DNA from: Entamoeba invadens IP1
Lineage: Eukaryota > Evosea > Mastigamoebida > Endamoebidae
Direction of reading: 5' to 3'
Length of the DNA: 22,073 nt
Assembly (NCBI RefSeq): GCF_000330505.1
Contig: NW_004440265.1
Location: 1 to 22,073 of the forward strand
Shown piece after piece: positions 9,047-18,798 of the stretch. The notes below the pieces were generated by a model that saw only the letters and a list, made by a program, of their open reading frames with translations, made no database searches and was not told the origin of the DNA. How positions within the stretch are numbered: position 1 is the first letter of the stretch; every line of letters starts with the position of its first letter. The position numbers and the translations under genes were made by a program.

Positions 9047-10975
9047 AAAAAAAACAATCTAAATAATATAATTATGAGCTCCAGGAATGTTGCTTTTAGT
9101 GGCTTAGACCATACAACACTTGAAAAGAATTTAAAGTATTGTCCTGGTCCAGTGAAAGAAATAGCCCAAAGAACATTCAGCAAACATTGCAACTTTTGTG
9201 AATTGCCCCTGAATGTTCAGGTGTATTTGATAAATATTGAGAGAGAAATTTTCAATGGAATTAATACGGAAAAGGTGACCGAGAGTAAACTATGTAGAGT
9301 CTTTGCTTTAACTTCAAGTCAGTTTAATATCAACAAACGAAGAGGTATGGAGACGGCATTGTTTGGAAAAAAAGATAACGGAAGACCGTCACTTTTAACT
9401 GAAACACAATGGGAAATTGTCAAGAATTTGATTCTTGATAATGAAAAGTTTCCAGGAAAATGCAAAGCTATCAGCATAACTTATTTGAGGTTATTTATAA
9501 TAAAAACCTTCAACATTGATGTGTCAAACCACATTATTTATGATAAAATACATAAAAATTGGAACTTTTCGATTGTTACTGTGTTTGCTGAAGACCAATC
9601 TCGATTGACCTACGACGAAGATGCCGTGTTGAAGTATTACATTGCACTGCCACTTTTTTTAAATGGCATCCCATCACCATTTATTTTGAATTTGGATGAG
9701 TCAGGGTATCAGCCATGGCCAGACAGGCAAATGGTGAAGGGAGTATTCACTGCTGGTTTTTCCACAGACAGTAAAATGAAATATGGAGTCGAACGTGACA
9801 TTGCTCGATCCACTGTCGTTTGCACTATTACCCCCTCACAACCTCTTCCTTGTATGATTGTAACAAAATACAAAAGAGTTGCAGTTGAATTCTTGAAATT
9901 GGGTTGGATGGAAACGGGAAACATCGTCAGTTATAGCAAAAATGGTTTTATCAACAGTGACTTATTTATACAATACATCAACGACGTTGTAGTACCTTAT
10001 ATTGTCGACATGAGAATTAAGACTGGTTATATTGATAAGGCCGTTCTGATATTTGATCAGTGCACGTGCCACTCAATCGAAGATGTGAGGTTGTTGCTCA
10101 AGTCGAATGTCCAAGTCAATGAGAAAATCATCAATGTGAACTGTGAAATCGTATGTTTGGTGCCTCACACCTCACATTTAACACAACCATTAGATGTTGG
10201 GGTGTTTGCAGCCCAAAAAAGAAGACTGAATTCGTTGTATGCTAAGTTCAGAGATGTCATAAAAATTAAAGATAGAGTTGGCGAGGAAGAAACAACAACG
10301 ACAGAAAGTGAAGACGTTGAAGAAAAAGAAGAGTCAGATGATGTGATTGGAAGCCAAGATCCCATTGAAGAACCAATAATACCTCAACAGTTTAAGGAAA
10401 TGTTTCAGGAAGTGCTGGCAAATCCACAAGAAGCGATATCACCATTTAAAAAGAAGGCTGGTACGACTGTCAACGAAAGGATGGTGGATGACAACCAATC
10501 AGAAGATCGCAACGAAATACCAAATGAAACTAAAATTGTTGAATTCGGTGATGGAGAGGACTTAGAAAAAAAGTTTGCCAAATACCTCAACTCAATTCTG
10601 AAGTCTTATTTCCAAACAACCACTCCGGATGTGTGCACGCAGGCTTTTAGGCAAGTTGGTATTGATTTCAGAATTGTTGATAGTGGTATGAGGGTTGCGT
10701 ATGTGGATATTGGAGTGTCACGCAGAGTAACAGCAGAAATACCGAAACTGTTAAGTATACCACAGTTATACTCAATTGAATGCGTCAAAACCAAAAGCTT
10801 GAAAATATCTGCAGTTCGAAAGCTTTCAATGTGTTTTGAGGGTTATTCGTGTCAGTCTGTTTGCAAGCCGTTAAAAAGAAAAGAACGGGATGTTGTATGT
10901 AAAGTTGTGAAGAAAAAGACGACCAAAAAAATCTCAAAAATAACTAAAAATGGGGTTGAGAATTTAATCGATTGA
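9035..10975 (+). CDS. Pogo-like DDE_1-type transposase
   Basis: An intact frame of 646 codons. The first in-frame ATG (9035) lies in a 24-bp tandem repeat, and the second (9074, MSSRN) may be the true start, giving 633 residues. Residues about 60-180 hold a probable helix-turn-helix DNA-binding region with a GRPS motif, like the GRPR link between HTHs in Tc1/mariner transposases. The catalytic core follows: NLDESGY (Asp221), IFDQCTCHS (Asp341) and HTSHLTQPLDVGVF (Asp387). This is the DDD triad and the PLDVGVF signature of pogo/Tigger-type enzymes. The 45 residues between the last two Asp residues are more than I expect for pogo. An acidic Glu/Asp/Ser/Thr-rich insert at about 412-460 and a Lys-rich tail (KPLKRKER...VVKKKTTKK), a probable nuclear signal, complete it. 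It would cut and paste its own element at TA sites. Confidence 0.93.
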   Translation: MFFFKKNNLNNIIMSSRNVAFSGLDHTTLEKNLKYCPGPVKEIAQRTFSKHCNFCELPLNVQVYLINIEREIFNGINTEKVTESKLCRVFALTSSQFNINKRRGMETALFGKKDNGRPSLLTETQWEIVKNLILDNEKFPGKCKAISITYLRLFIIKTFNIDVSNHIIYDKIHKNWNFSIVTVFAEDQSRLTYDEDAVLKYYIALPLFLNGIPSPFILNLDESGYQPWPDRQMVKGVFTAGFSTDSKMKYGVERDIARSTVVCTITPSQPLPCMIVTKYKRVAVEFLKLGWMETGNIVSYSKNGFINSDLFIQYINDVVVPYIVDMRIKTGYIDKAVLIFDQCTCHSIEDVRLLLKSNVQVNEKIINVNCEIVCLVPHTSHLTQPLDVGVFAAQKRRLNSLYAKFRDVIKIKDRVGEEETTTTESEDVEEKEESDDVIGSQDPIEEPIIPQQFKEMFQEVLANPQEAISPFKKKAGTTVNERMVDDNQSEDRNEIPNETKIVEFGDGEDLEKKFAKYLNSILKSYFQTTTPDVCTQAFRQVGIDFRIVDSGMRVAYVDIGVSRRVTAEIPKLLSIPQLYSIECVKTKSLKISAVRKLSMCFEGYSCQSVCKPLKRKERDVVCKVVKKKTTKKISKITKNGVENLID

Positions 10976-11422
10976 TTTTTATCTTTTTAATCAGTTGTAT
11001 CGCCCAGTTCACATTACTGTTTCCTATCACAGGTCAGAATGGTCACTGTTTGAATCAACATATGTCTGAACTATCATAAGTCCTTCCAATAGAAAATATT
11101 CGTTTGTTAAACTTTCTTTCGTTATTGAGATATTAACTTGTAGAACTTGCTCATAAAGACTCTTGAATTCAAAGTTGCCTGCTTTGAATCGTCTAGCTGC
11201 TATGGCTGATTTGTCCAGTATTCCTGGGATTCTTTAGCGTGAGGTCTGAGTCAGTTAGTTGGTAAGTGCTGGCTGGCTGTTCACACTCTGAAAGCTGCTT
11301 TGTAGGTTTCCAAACAAATTGAAAGAGAAAATGAACTGTAAATAAGTGATTTTTTTATTTGATCTTTTTGAATTTTTTGAAATAAAAAAATAATAATTTT
11401 ATTACATAAAAGTTACACAATT

Positions 11423-11480
11423 GTAACTTTTGTTGAATCCACAGGGTTTTCTCATTCTCACATACTATTCTCACATACTG
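11423..11480 (-). repeat. Right terminal inverted repeat (58 bp)
   Basis: The reverse complement of the left repeat with two mismatches. It also carries the doubled TATGTGAGAA motif and ends CATACTG at 11480, followed by TA. Confidence 0.95.
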
Positions 11481-11482
11481 TA
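11481..11482. other. TA target-site duplication, right
   Basis: TA directly follows the right terminal repeat, pairing with TA at 8923-8924. Confidence 0.8.
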
Positions 11483-12317
11483 TAAACTTTTATTCAAATA
11501 ATAACTTATTTTATTATTATTATTATCTTATTATATAAACTAGTAACAATAACCATAATTAAGTACAATTATGGTTATTATAAAATTATTATTTGTTATA
11601 CAATATCCATAACACTTGACTCGATCAATTCATAACGATAATACAATGTAATCATAAAGAGTGTAATGCTCAAAGACATAAGGCGATGTTCAAAGACATG
11701 ACAACACACTCGAAGAAGAAATGAAATAATCAAACACATAAGATAATACTCTAAACAGGACAAGCTACTCAAAGACGATAAAAATTATCAAATAGACAAT
11801 TTAATAGTCAAAGACAAAGCAAATGATTCAGGGACTGTATAAGATGTTCATGAGTCATAAGAGTAACAAGTATTTATCTAATTGTTAATTATAACTTATT
11901 TGATCTGATGAATATGTAACACAGTAAAAACATGGTGTTTGTATCAAGATAAATATCAAATTGATATATCATAATAACCACCAATTGGTCTATTAACAAT
12001 TATAATTAAAACAATTATTGCAACGGAATTATAAAATACATTGAAATGTTATGATAATAGATAATAGAACAAACATTTGGGCGTAATAATAAAATTGTGA
12101 AGTAAAAAGTTCCATAGTTGAAACAGTTAGGTTTCAACAAAATAAACTATAGCAATAATATGTTAATTTATTTTATCAACTTATTATAAAAAATAATATA
12201 AATACTATTAATAAATGATATGTTGATTTTTAAAAACTTAATAATATAATATTTTATTGTTTATAGAGTCAGTCTTTTAAAGTTATATAGTCTCGAACAT
12301 TGTGGACAAAAATAGCT
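11483..12317. other. AT-rich intergenic stretch right of the transposon
   Basis: No intact gene is seen. It includes an ATT-triplet run near 11511-11526, a possible palindrome AACCATAATTAAGTACAATTATGGTT near 11550-11575, and the degenerate CAAAGAC repeat block at 11671-11816. Confidence 0.5.
11671..11816 (+). repeat. Degenerate CAAAGACA repeat block
   Basis: CAAAGAC occurs at 11671, 11691, 11770 and 11809, with looser relatives CAAACACA (11731) and CAAATAGACA (11790). Spacings are near multiples of 20 (20, 40, 39, 20, 19). This fits a decayed 20-bp tandem repeat. No coding function is visible. Confidence 0.45.
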
Positions 12318-13272
12318 TTAATGTTTGTATGCATCAGGCATTGACGACATAATTGGGTCGCCGGTGATTTAGTCTACAGCTTTACCACATGGCATATAAT
12401 CGTTTATTATATGTTTAATCATCCAGTTCAATCTGTTTTTAACTAGCCTGCATGATTGTCGATTCGTTGTATAGCAATCAGCCCAACTCATAAATATTGT
12501 GACAATTCCCCATAGTAGGCTTGCTTCACAAGCTTCTTTTCTTTCATTATTCCACTTTGAGGAATAGAAGTATGAGTCTTGTGGATGTTTAGCAATGCCG
12601 TATTCATGTTTGGTGTTGAACTTTCTGATGTTATCAAAGTGTTTTTTATCTTTATTTGATCGGTTACAATGTCACTGAATGTCATAGTTGCAGTCGCTGT
12701 GTCGATGATCACTTTTTGCTTTTGTTGTCCTGCCAAATGACTTGGACAAAGTGTCCTTTCTCTTCATTCCAGAACAATTTTAATATGAAGTTGATAGGTC
12801 CTGCGTCTTTTTCTCAGTAATTCGGCTCTTTTAGTATTTTTGAAATACTTCTCTTTCATCATAGCAGCCGCCAACAATCTGTGGTGGCCTTGAATTTGTG
12901 TGAATCCATAGTACTGCAATTACACTTAATGAAGTCCATGCGTCGCTGCTTTCCTCCCATATCGAATAGTCTGGCTTAATAATATGGTTCCAATCTCGAT
13001 ACAACAAAAAATCTCCAATTTCTAATTCGTTGTTTGACTGTTTTGTCTTTAATTAATCCAGTTGTTTGCGTCATTCGTGTGTAGTAGTAATACAAATACA
13101 AAACAACACCAACGAAATCACGCTGTGGCTCAACAAACCCCACATATGTCCCATCTTACCAGCTGTACGTCATTGCGAAGAATCCACTTTCTCGAAGCTC
13201 CGTTTTTGCAAGCCATTTCATTAACTTTTCTGTAACTCTGAAACTCCGTTTTCGATGACAGAAAACTGAGTT
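12318..13272 (-). pseudogene. Broken GH15 glucoamylase-like gene
   Basis: Minus-strand translation gives protein-like blocks that together follow fungal-type GH15 glucoamylase. Near 13155-13120 a DGTYVGFVEPQRDF block recalls the substrate-binding PQRDG motif. At about 13035-12850 comes IGDFLLYRDWNHIIK then DYSIWEESSDAW, matching the catalytic ...LWEE... segment, with WEE codons at 12959-12951. Then follow an FWNEEKGHF block, a PNMNTALLNIHKTH block like the GH15 NTLLGSIHTFD region, and a C-terminal GKAVD/ITGDP block. Glucoamylases release glucose from starch or glycogen and are typically secreted or lysosomal. The copy is dead: in-frame stops at 13156-13158, 12831-12833, 12780-12782 and near 12369, with several frameshifts (about 13240, 13035 and 12745). 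The signal peptide and N-terminal third are missing. The gene relic is clear, and the GH15 identity rests on motifs recalled by eye. Confidence 0.55.
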
Positions 13273-13590
13273 TATTAGTATAAACAATTCAAACGTTTGT
13301 AACATATACCAATAAATATTATATTTTATTATAATTTAAAACGAGCCAGATTTTTTTCCACTGACTTGTTTTTATAGTACTTTTATATAATATTCTTTAA
13401 CATTTTTTATATAAAATCAATAATTATTATCATGATTGTTAATTTAAAATAATAAAATTGTAATCTATATTAAAACACACCAACAAACAAACTGACTGAC
13501 AGTTTTTAAGTAAATAAATTACTTATAAAAATAGTAAATATATGATTTAATATTAACTTTGGAAAAAAAACAAAATGACTAAACAATAAA

Positions 13591-13797
13591 ATGTGCATAA
13601 TAGTGGAGTTTTGTTTCAAACACTCTGTTAATGCATCAATAATAACAAACTTTTTTATTTATTTACCTGAGAATTATAACTCTTTTGTCCTATCAAAGTA
13701 TTGCACGTTTATTAATACAAAAAAATTACCAACAACACCAAGTATTGTAATTCAAAGTTTTGTTGTAGTCCATGATATTACATATATTCGATATTAA
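13591..13797 (+). CDS. Doubtful small open frame or coding remnant
   Basis: A 68-codon frame whose second half (LPENYNSFVLSKYCTFINTK...) looks more protein-like than random AT-rich frames. I recognise no family, and there is no signal peptide or obvious promoter. It may be a remnant of a larger gene whose other parts are gone, or chance. I list it only because the codon content stands out from its flanks. Confidence 0.2.
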   Translation: MCIIVEFCFKHSVNASIITNFFIYLPENYNSFVLSKYCTFINTKKLPTTPSIVIQSFVVVHDITYIRY

Positions 13798-14765
13798 TTT
13801 GGTATATTTAACCACAATATGATGTTTGAAAGTGATAAAAAGCAACAATAAATCAAATTCAACAAGTAATCGAACAGTAGCTCTGTTCTTGTTGATTTCA
13901 TTTAACTATATTTTAAGAAAAGTATGGTTAATAACAAATTTTATTTTAATAAATTAAATTATTATTTCATCTTTATTAAACAATTTCTAATATTTTATAA
14001 TATTATCAATTATAATTTATGGTTTTATTTTATATAGTATAAATATTATATTAATAAACCATTTATTTATATACTATACATTTTAATATTTTATAGTTTT
14101 GTTGTTAACTGTCGTTTTAACATTAAAAATGACCGCGGCAAAAAGTTTCCATCTGTAAAGAAAAGGTTATGGAGATCGCAAAAACAAACAATACTATGAA
14201 TTTTACTAAAACTACTTTATTTTTGTTATAAAAACAAAGAAAATATACCCCTTTTCATTTTAAAATGCATTTTTGGGACAAGTTCCAAATTTTTCCCTGT
14301 TCCATGATAGACCCTGGTTCAACAATTAATAAAGTCATTATAAAATTAGTTAGTTAGTATTTGTTTTTTTTAGTATGTCTGATGACAAATTGAATGGTTT
14401 TTAAACTGATTACAATCATCAATAATGTTATTTATAATTGGTCGCAATACCAATTACATTTTTTTGTTTCTAATTATGTCAAACAAATAATATTGACAAA
14501 TAAAAATAACTTGTTTTTGGTTTGAATATTATTTTTTCGATGTTAAATTATTTTTTTTAACAATTCAAAAAAATAATATGATTTTTTCATAAATACATCT
14601 ATCAAATTAATTAATAAACATAAACCTTATAATAATCTAATTGTATATTTTTACTTTTAAATTTCTGAAATACGAAATTATTAAATTTGATGAAATAAAC
14701 AAAAAGACAAATGTGATACGATTACATTTATTGTTGGAAAATATACACAGTTAGTTTTTAAACAG

Positions 14766-14843
14766 TATTCTTTTTGTACTTCTTTCTTTTAAATAAGTTG
14801 TTATTTTATATCTTCACTTAAAAAAAGAAGTACAAAAAGAATA
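14766..14843. repeat. Hairpin with 20-bp perfect arms
   Basis: TATTCTTTTTGTACTTCTTT at 14766-14785 is exactly reverse-complemented at 14824-14843. Pairing extends inward after one extra base, to 14792 and 14818, leaving a 25-nt loop. It lies about 270 bp upstream of the receptor start. It could be a miniature foldback element. It is too far upstream to be a core promoter element in Entamoeba, but an upstream regulatory role cannot be excluded. Confidence 0.75.
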
Positions 14844-15074
14844 TATAATAAAAAACATTATTTGTATCATAATAAATGTAATTTTTTGAAAAGCCATATT
14901 TATTAAATTTTTATTGTATATTTTTTGAAATAACAAATATTTTATACAATATGTGTACATATAATTAAATTATCTTTTTTTATCTAAATAAAGTTGGAAA
15001 ACTAACTCTGTTGATTATTGATTCCTTGAAATATTGTTATTTTATAAATTATTTAAAAATACAATTGTTATCCC

Positions 15075-15082
15075 TATTTAAA
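15075..15082 (+). promoter_or_regulatory. TATTTAAA core promoter element of the receptor gene
   Basis: TATTTAAA lies 40 bp before the ATG at 15115. Entamoeba core promoters use a (G)TATTTAAA TATA-like box about 30 bp before transcription starts, and leaders are very short. This would start the mRNA near 15105, between the out-of-frame ATG at 15099 and the real ATG at 15115, so the upstream ATG would not be in the message. The start site itself is inferred. Confidence 0.5.
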
Positions 15083-15114
15083 TATATTAAACTCAAATAT
15101 GACAACAAGTCTTT

Positions 15115-18100
15115 ATGTTTATATTGATACTGTCGTTAATAATTTCACTTGCAACTTCCCGTTGGTGTACAATAGGAAATTATATACAATGTGATTGTGA
15201 TACCGACAATACCAATAACAAAGTTGTTGATAAGGATGGTGTCGTGTTATTGAACAACTTTCAATATGATGAAGCCACAATTAAGTGTTTAATATTAAAA
15301 GAAATAGAAATTAGATTTGATGAAAGTGTTATTGTACTTAATTTTTTCCTTAACAACACCAAAGTCATATTTCAAAACACAAAACAGGTTTTCGACAATG
15401 TGAACAATTCTACATTCGGAATAGATTCAAATTGGGTGAGACAATATAGTTCATTCAAAACAAGTTACAATAAAAAAGATATCACATGTGGCTCAACGTT
15501 ACAACCAAATTGTTTGGAGTGTGTTAGTTACAACGGAAACGATTGTTACCGATGTGAAGATGGTTATCAAGTTTTAAGATGTGATGGTGGTTCTATTGTA
15601 AAATGTTTTCTTCAAAATAACACTAACTGTCTACCAGTTTGTGGAGATAGTGGACTTTTATCATGGAACAAAAACAGTCAATGTATTTCGACAAATTGTC
15701 TTTTATACAATAGCACAGGGTTTTGTACTTCGTGTAAACTAAATTATTTACTTTATGATGGAAAGTGTTATCCAAAAGCAACAAATTGTGCAACTTATCA
15801 TATAAATCAATATTGGTGCAGTCAATGTAACCCGGGATATTTTCCATATAATAAAAATTGTGTTCCATGTGGATATATGGAGGGGTGCACAAGTTGCAAT
15901 CAAATATATGTAAAATGGTGTTATTCGTGTCTCAATGGATATTACATTAAAGAAGATGGACTAGTCAAAATATGCGAGAAGTGTCCTACTGGTTGTTTGT
16001 ATTGTTGGACGGAAAATGATGTAATTAAATGTTCAAGTTGTGACGGTGGTTATTATTATGACAACGCACAATGTATATCATGTGGTGCTGGATGTAAACA
16101 GTGTATTGGTGGACAAAGTGGCAAAAATAAATGTAATATATGTTTTGACCATTACTATAATAACAACAGTCAAGTTTGCACAGTGTGTGATTCAACGTGT
16201 GGCAATTGCAATTGGGGAATGGGTATATGCACTACATGTGCTTCTGGATATGTTTTGAAATCCACATCAAGCACAAAGTGTGAATTGTGCAATAATTATG
16301 ACAGTAATTGTGAAATTTGCCTTGAACCGAACAGGCAGTGTTATCAGTGTGTCTCTGGAATGTACCCAAATGATGATAAACAATGTATTAATTGTGATTT
16401 GTCGTGTAGTGTGTGTTCTCGAACAACTGGGATGTGTTCTGTGTGTGCAAGTGGATTTACAAAACCCGCATCAGACAACAAAATTTGTGACAGTTGTTCA
16501 ACTGCCTTTCCCAATTGTGTTTTGTGTTCACAAACGCTCAGACAATGCAAAACATGTTCAATTGGATTGTATCCACTTCATACATCGCCATATACGTGCC
16601 AACAGTGTCACTCAAGTTGTGCAAATGGATGTAATTCGTCAACTGGATATTGCACAACATGTGTGAGTGGATATGTCCCACAACTCAACCAACCATCTTT
16701 AGCATGTGAATTATGTTCTTCTTTTGATAACAACTGCCAAACTTGTGCAACTGATGGAACACGAAGTTGCTCACAGTGTAAAAGCACGTTTTATATTTCT
16801 GACAACAAAAAGTGCTCAAAATGTGATGAGTCGTGTGACTCCAAATGTGATGGGAATACCGGATATTGTACTTCGTGTGCATCAAATTATGTTTATATCA
16901 ATGCAACTTCGAGAGTGTGCCAAAAATGCAGGGATTTTGATTCAAATTGTGCTATATGTGCAGCTAATTTTAGTCGCAGATGTTTAATTTGCAACACAGG
17001 GTTTTATCCAAACGACAGTGGGAAGTGTGTTTCATGTGCGACAAAATGCACAACGTGTAATTCAGCAACTGGCATTTGCACGTTGTGTTCATCAGAAAAT
17101 GTGTTTGAAGACCCCCCATCAAGAGTGTGTGTGTTTTGTAAAACATTTGATAACAAATGTGTAACGTGTCAAAATGGTGGAAATCGAATTTGTGTGACAT
17201 GTACAGCGGGGTATTATCCGGGTTCATTAGGACAGTGTATTTCATGCGATGCAACTTGCAAAGCAAACACGTGTGATACAAAAAATGGGTTGTGTACAAA
17301 ATGTATTCAAAACTACGTTGTGACATCTCCAACTTCTAAAACATGTCAAAAATGTTCAGATTTTGATTCAAAATGCATAACATGTGCAACTGATTTCACA
17401 AGAAAATGTATTGAGTGCAGCACCAATTATCATCCAGTCAATGGAAAATGTGTTGTTTGTGATTCGTCGTGCGGAGGGAGTTGTAGTGGTGTGACTGGAT
17501 ACTGCACCGGTTGTGCATCAAATTATGTACCAACATTATTAGATTCTTCCAAATGCGAGCCGTGTTCAACTTTTGATGAAAATTGCACCACTTGTGCAGC
17601 AGGAGAACGGCGGTGTTTAACATGTAAAACGACTAAATATCCAGATGATAGAACTAAAATATGTAAAAAATGCAGTTGGACGTGTGACAACAACTGTGAT
17701 GTGACAACAGGAATGTGCACAAGTTGTGTTTCAAATTATGTTTTTGAGAATCCAAAATCGAAAGTGTGTGTTCCCTGTAAAACATTTGACGTGTATTGCA
17801 ATACATGTTCGTCAGACAAAGAACGAATTTGTATTATTTGTGAGAATAATTATTACCCAAAACAAGGGCGGTGTGTACCATGTGACTACGGGTGCACCAC
17901 TTGTAGTTCCGCAACAGGAAAATGTTCGGCGTGTCAAACAAACTTTGTGCCTTCAACTATCAATAACACGGCGTGTGTTCCATGTGCAGATTTTGATAAA
18001 AATTGCAAGACATGCACAACATTATTTGTGCGATACTGCAAAGAGTGCAATGACCATTTCAAGCCTTCAGTTGATGGGGTTTGTGTGAGTTGTGATGCTA

Positions 18101-18798
18101 CTTGCAACAACAACTGTGATCCAATGTATGGGACTTGTACATTGTGTTTATCGAATTACGTTGTCACATCGCCATTATCATACAAATGTGATAACTGCAG
18201 TGTTTTTGATCAATATTGTGACGAGTGTGCGTCAGATTTCTCAAGAAAGTGTGTTACGTGTCGAAACGGCAAATACCCTAAAGACGGTGCTAATTGCGTC
18301 AATTGTGATTCAACCTGTGGAAATCAGTGTGATGGGAAAGATGGTCATTGCACTGGGTGTGCCACCAATTACGTGTTGTCAACCACAAACAATTTACGAT
18401 GCGAGAGTTGTGTGTCTTTTGATCCAAATTGTCAAACTTGTTCGCCAGACTTTACAAGAAAATGTGTGACTTGTGTTTCTGGTTATTTTGTGTTTGAAAA
18501 CAAATGTAAGAAGTGTGACGACACGTGCAACAATCAGTGTGATAGCTCTACTGGATTTTGCACTGGATGTCAGAACAACATGGTCTTTGGTGATACAAAC
18601 AAAAGCATTTGTGTTGCTTGTACTGAATTTGATTCAAGTTGCTTTATCTGCGACTCGTCTTTCAATAGAGGTTGTAACACGTGTACAAACAGACACTATG
18701 TTGATACTTCAACCAAGAAGTGCATACCTGCAATGGTGCATGTAATCAATGTAATGGACAAACGGGAGCATGCACCAATTGTTTGCCCAATTATGTAA
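15115..18798 (+). CDS. Giant cysteine-rich TMK-type receptor, N-terminal part (frame broken near 18728)
   Basis: Residues 1-15 form a hydrophobic signal peptide (MFILILSLIISLATS). A domain to about residue 125 is nearly cysteine-free beyond its first 60 residues. After that the protein is dominated by CXXC pairs. From about residue 360 an approximately 71-residue unit repeats: CxxC(D/S), a (T/D)GxCTxC turn, SNYV, CxxC, FDxNCxTC, RxCxxC, GYYP, GKC. Twelve such units precede codon 1204. This architecture is that of the extracellular part of Entamoeba transmembrane kinases. At 18721-18731 a proline codon lacks one base compared with repeat copies such as 19150-19158, so translation runs 23 unrelated codons to TAA at 18796-18798. 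The correct continuation is the next entry. If the deletion is real, the product is a secreted stub of 1227 residues with no membrane anchor. Ligand unknown. Confidence 0.85.
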   Translation: MFILILSLIISLATSRWCTIGNYIQCDCDTDNTNNKVVDKDGVVLLNNFQYDEATIKCLILKEIEIRFDESVIVLNFFLNNTKVIFQNTKQVFDNVNNSTFGIDSNWVRQYSSFKTSYNKKDITCGSTLQPNCLECVSYNGNDCYRCEDGYQVLRCDGGSIVKCFLQNNTNCLPVCGDSGLLSWNKNSQCISTNCLLYNSTGFCTSCKLNYLLYDGKCYPKATNCATYHINQYWCSQCNPGYFPYNKNCVPCGYMEGCTSCNQIYVKWCYSCLNGYYIKEDGLVKICEKCPTGCLYCWTENDVIKCSSCDGGYYYDNAQCISCGAGCKQCIGGQSGKNKCNICFDHYYNNNSQVCTVCDSTCGNCNWGMGICTTCASGYVLKSTSSTKCELCNNYDSNCEICLEPNRQCYQCVSGMYPNDDKQCINCDLSCSVCSRTTGMCSVCASGFTKPASDNKICDSCSTAFPNCVLCSQTLRQCKTCSIGLYPLHTSPYTCQQCHSSCANGCNSSTGYCTTCVSGYVPQLNQPSLACELCSSFDNNCQTCATDGTRSCSQCKSTFYISDNKKCSKCDESCDSKCDGNTGYCTSCASNYVYINATSRVCQKCRDFDSNCAICAANFSRRCLICNTGFYPNDSGKCVSCATKCTTCNSATGICTLCSSENVFEDPPSRVCVFCKTFDNKCVTCQNGGNRICVTCTAGYYPGSLGQCISCDATCKANTCDTKNGLCTKCIQNYVVTSPTSKTCQKCSDFDSKCITCATDFTRKCIECSTNYHPVNGKCVVCDSSCGGSCSGVTGYCTGCASNYVPTLLDSSKCEPCSTFDENCTTCAAGERRCLTCKTTKYPDDRTKICKKCSWTCDNNCDVTTGMCTSCVSNYVFENPKSKVCVPCKTFDVYCNTCSSDKERICIICENNYYPKQGRCVPCDYGCTTCSSATGKCSACQTNFVPSTINNTACVPCADFDKNCKTCTTLFVRYCKECNDHFKPSVDGVCVSCDATCNNNCDPMYGTCTLCLSNYVVTSPLSYKCDNCSVFDQYCDECASDFSRKCVTCRNGKYPKDGANCVNCDSTCGNQCDGKDGHCTGCATNYVLSTTNNLRCESCVSFDPNCQTCSPDFTRKCVTCVSGYFVFENKCKKCDDTCNNQCDSSTGFCTGCQNNMVFGDTNKSICVACTEFDSSCFICDSSFNRGCNTCTNRHYVDTSTKKCIPAMVHVINVMDKREHAPIVCPIM

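Larger units (their letters stand above)
8925..11480 (+). mobile_element. Complete pogo-like (Tc1/mariner superfamily) DNA transposon, 2556 bp
   Basis: The element has 58-bp terminal inverted repeats differing at two positions, TA on each outer edge, and one intact transposase gene on the plus strand. Between the gene and the right repeat lie about 450 bp of non-coding DNA (10976-11422) with no recognised feature. Near-identical ends, clean TA flanks and an uninterrupted gene all suggest a recent insertion that could still be mobile. I assign it to the pogo side of the superfamily from the DDE_1-type catalytic block and not from the TIR sequence. The family name in Entamoeba is not determined here. 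Confidence 0.92.
13273..15074. other. AT-rich region between the GH15 relic and the receptor gene
   Basis: Mostly non-coding A/T-rich sequence. It contains one doubtful plus-strand open frame (13591-13797), a TGATAGACCCTG box at 14305-14316 shared with 8222-8233, and a strong hairpin at 14766-14843. I see no RNA gene. Confidence 0.5.

Noticed and set aside
18721..18735. Programmed -1 frameshift or intron at the receptor lesion
   Set aside because: No slippery heptamer is present, and a one-base shift with continuous repeat spacing leaves no room for an Entamoeba intron (GTTTGT...TAG).
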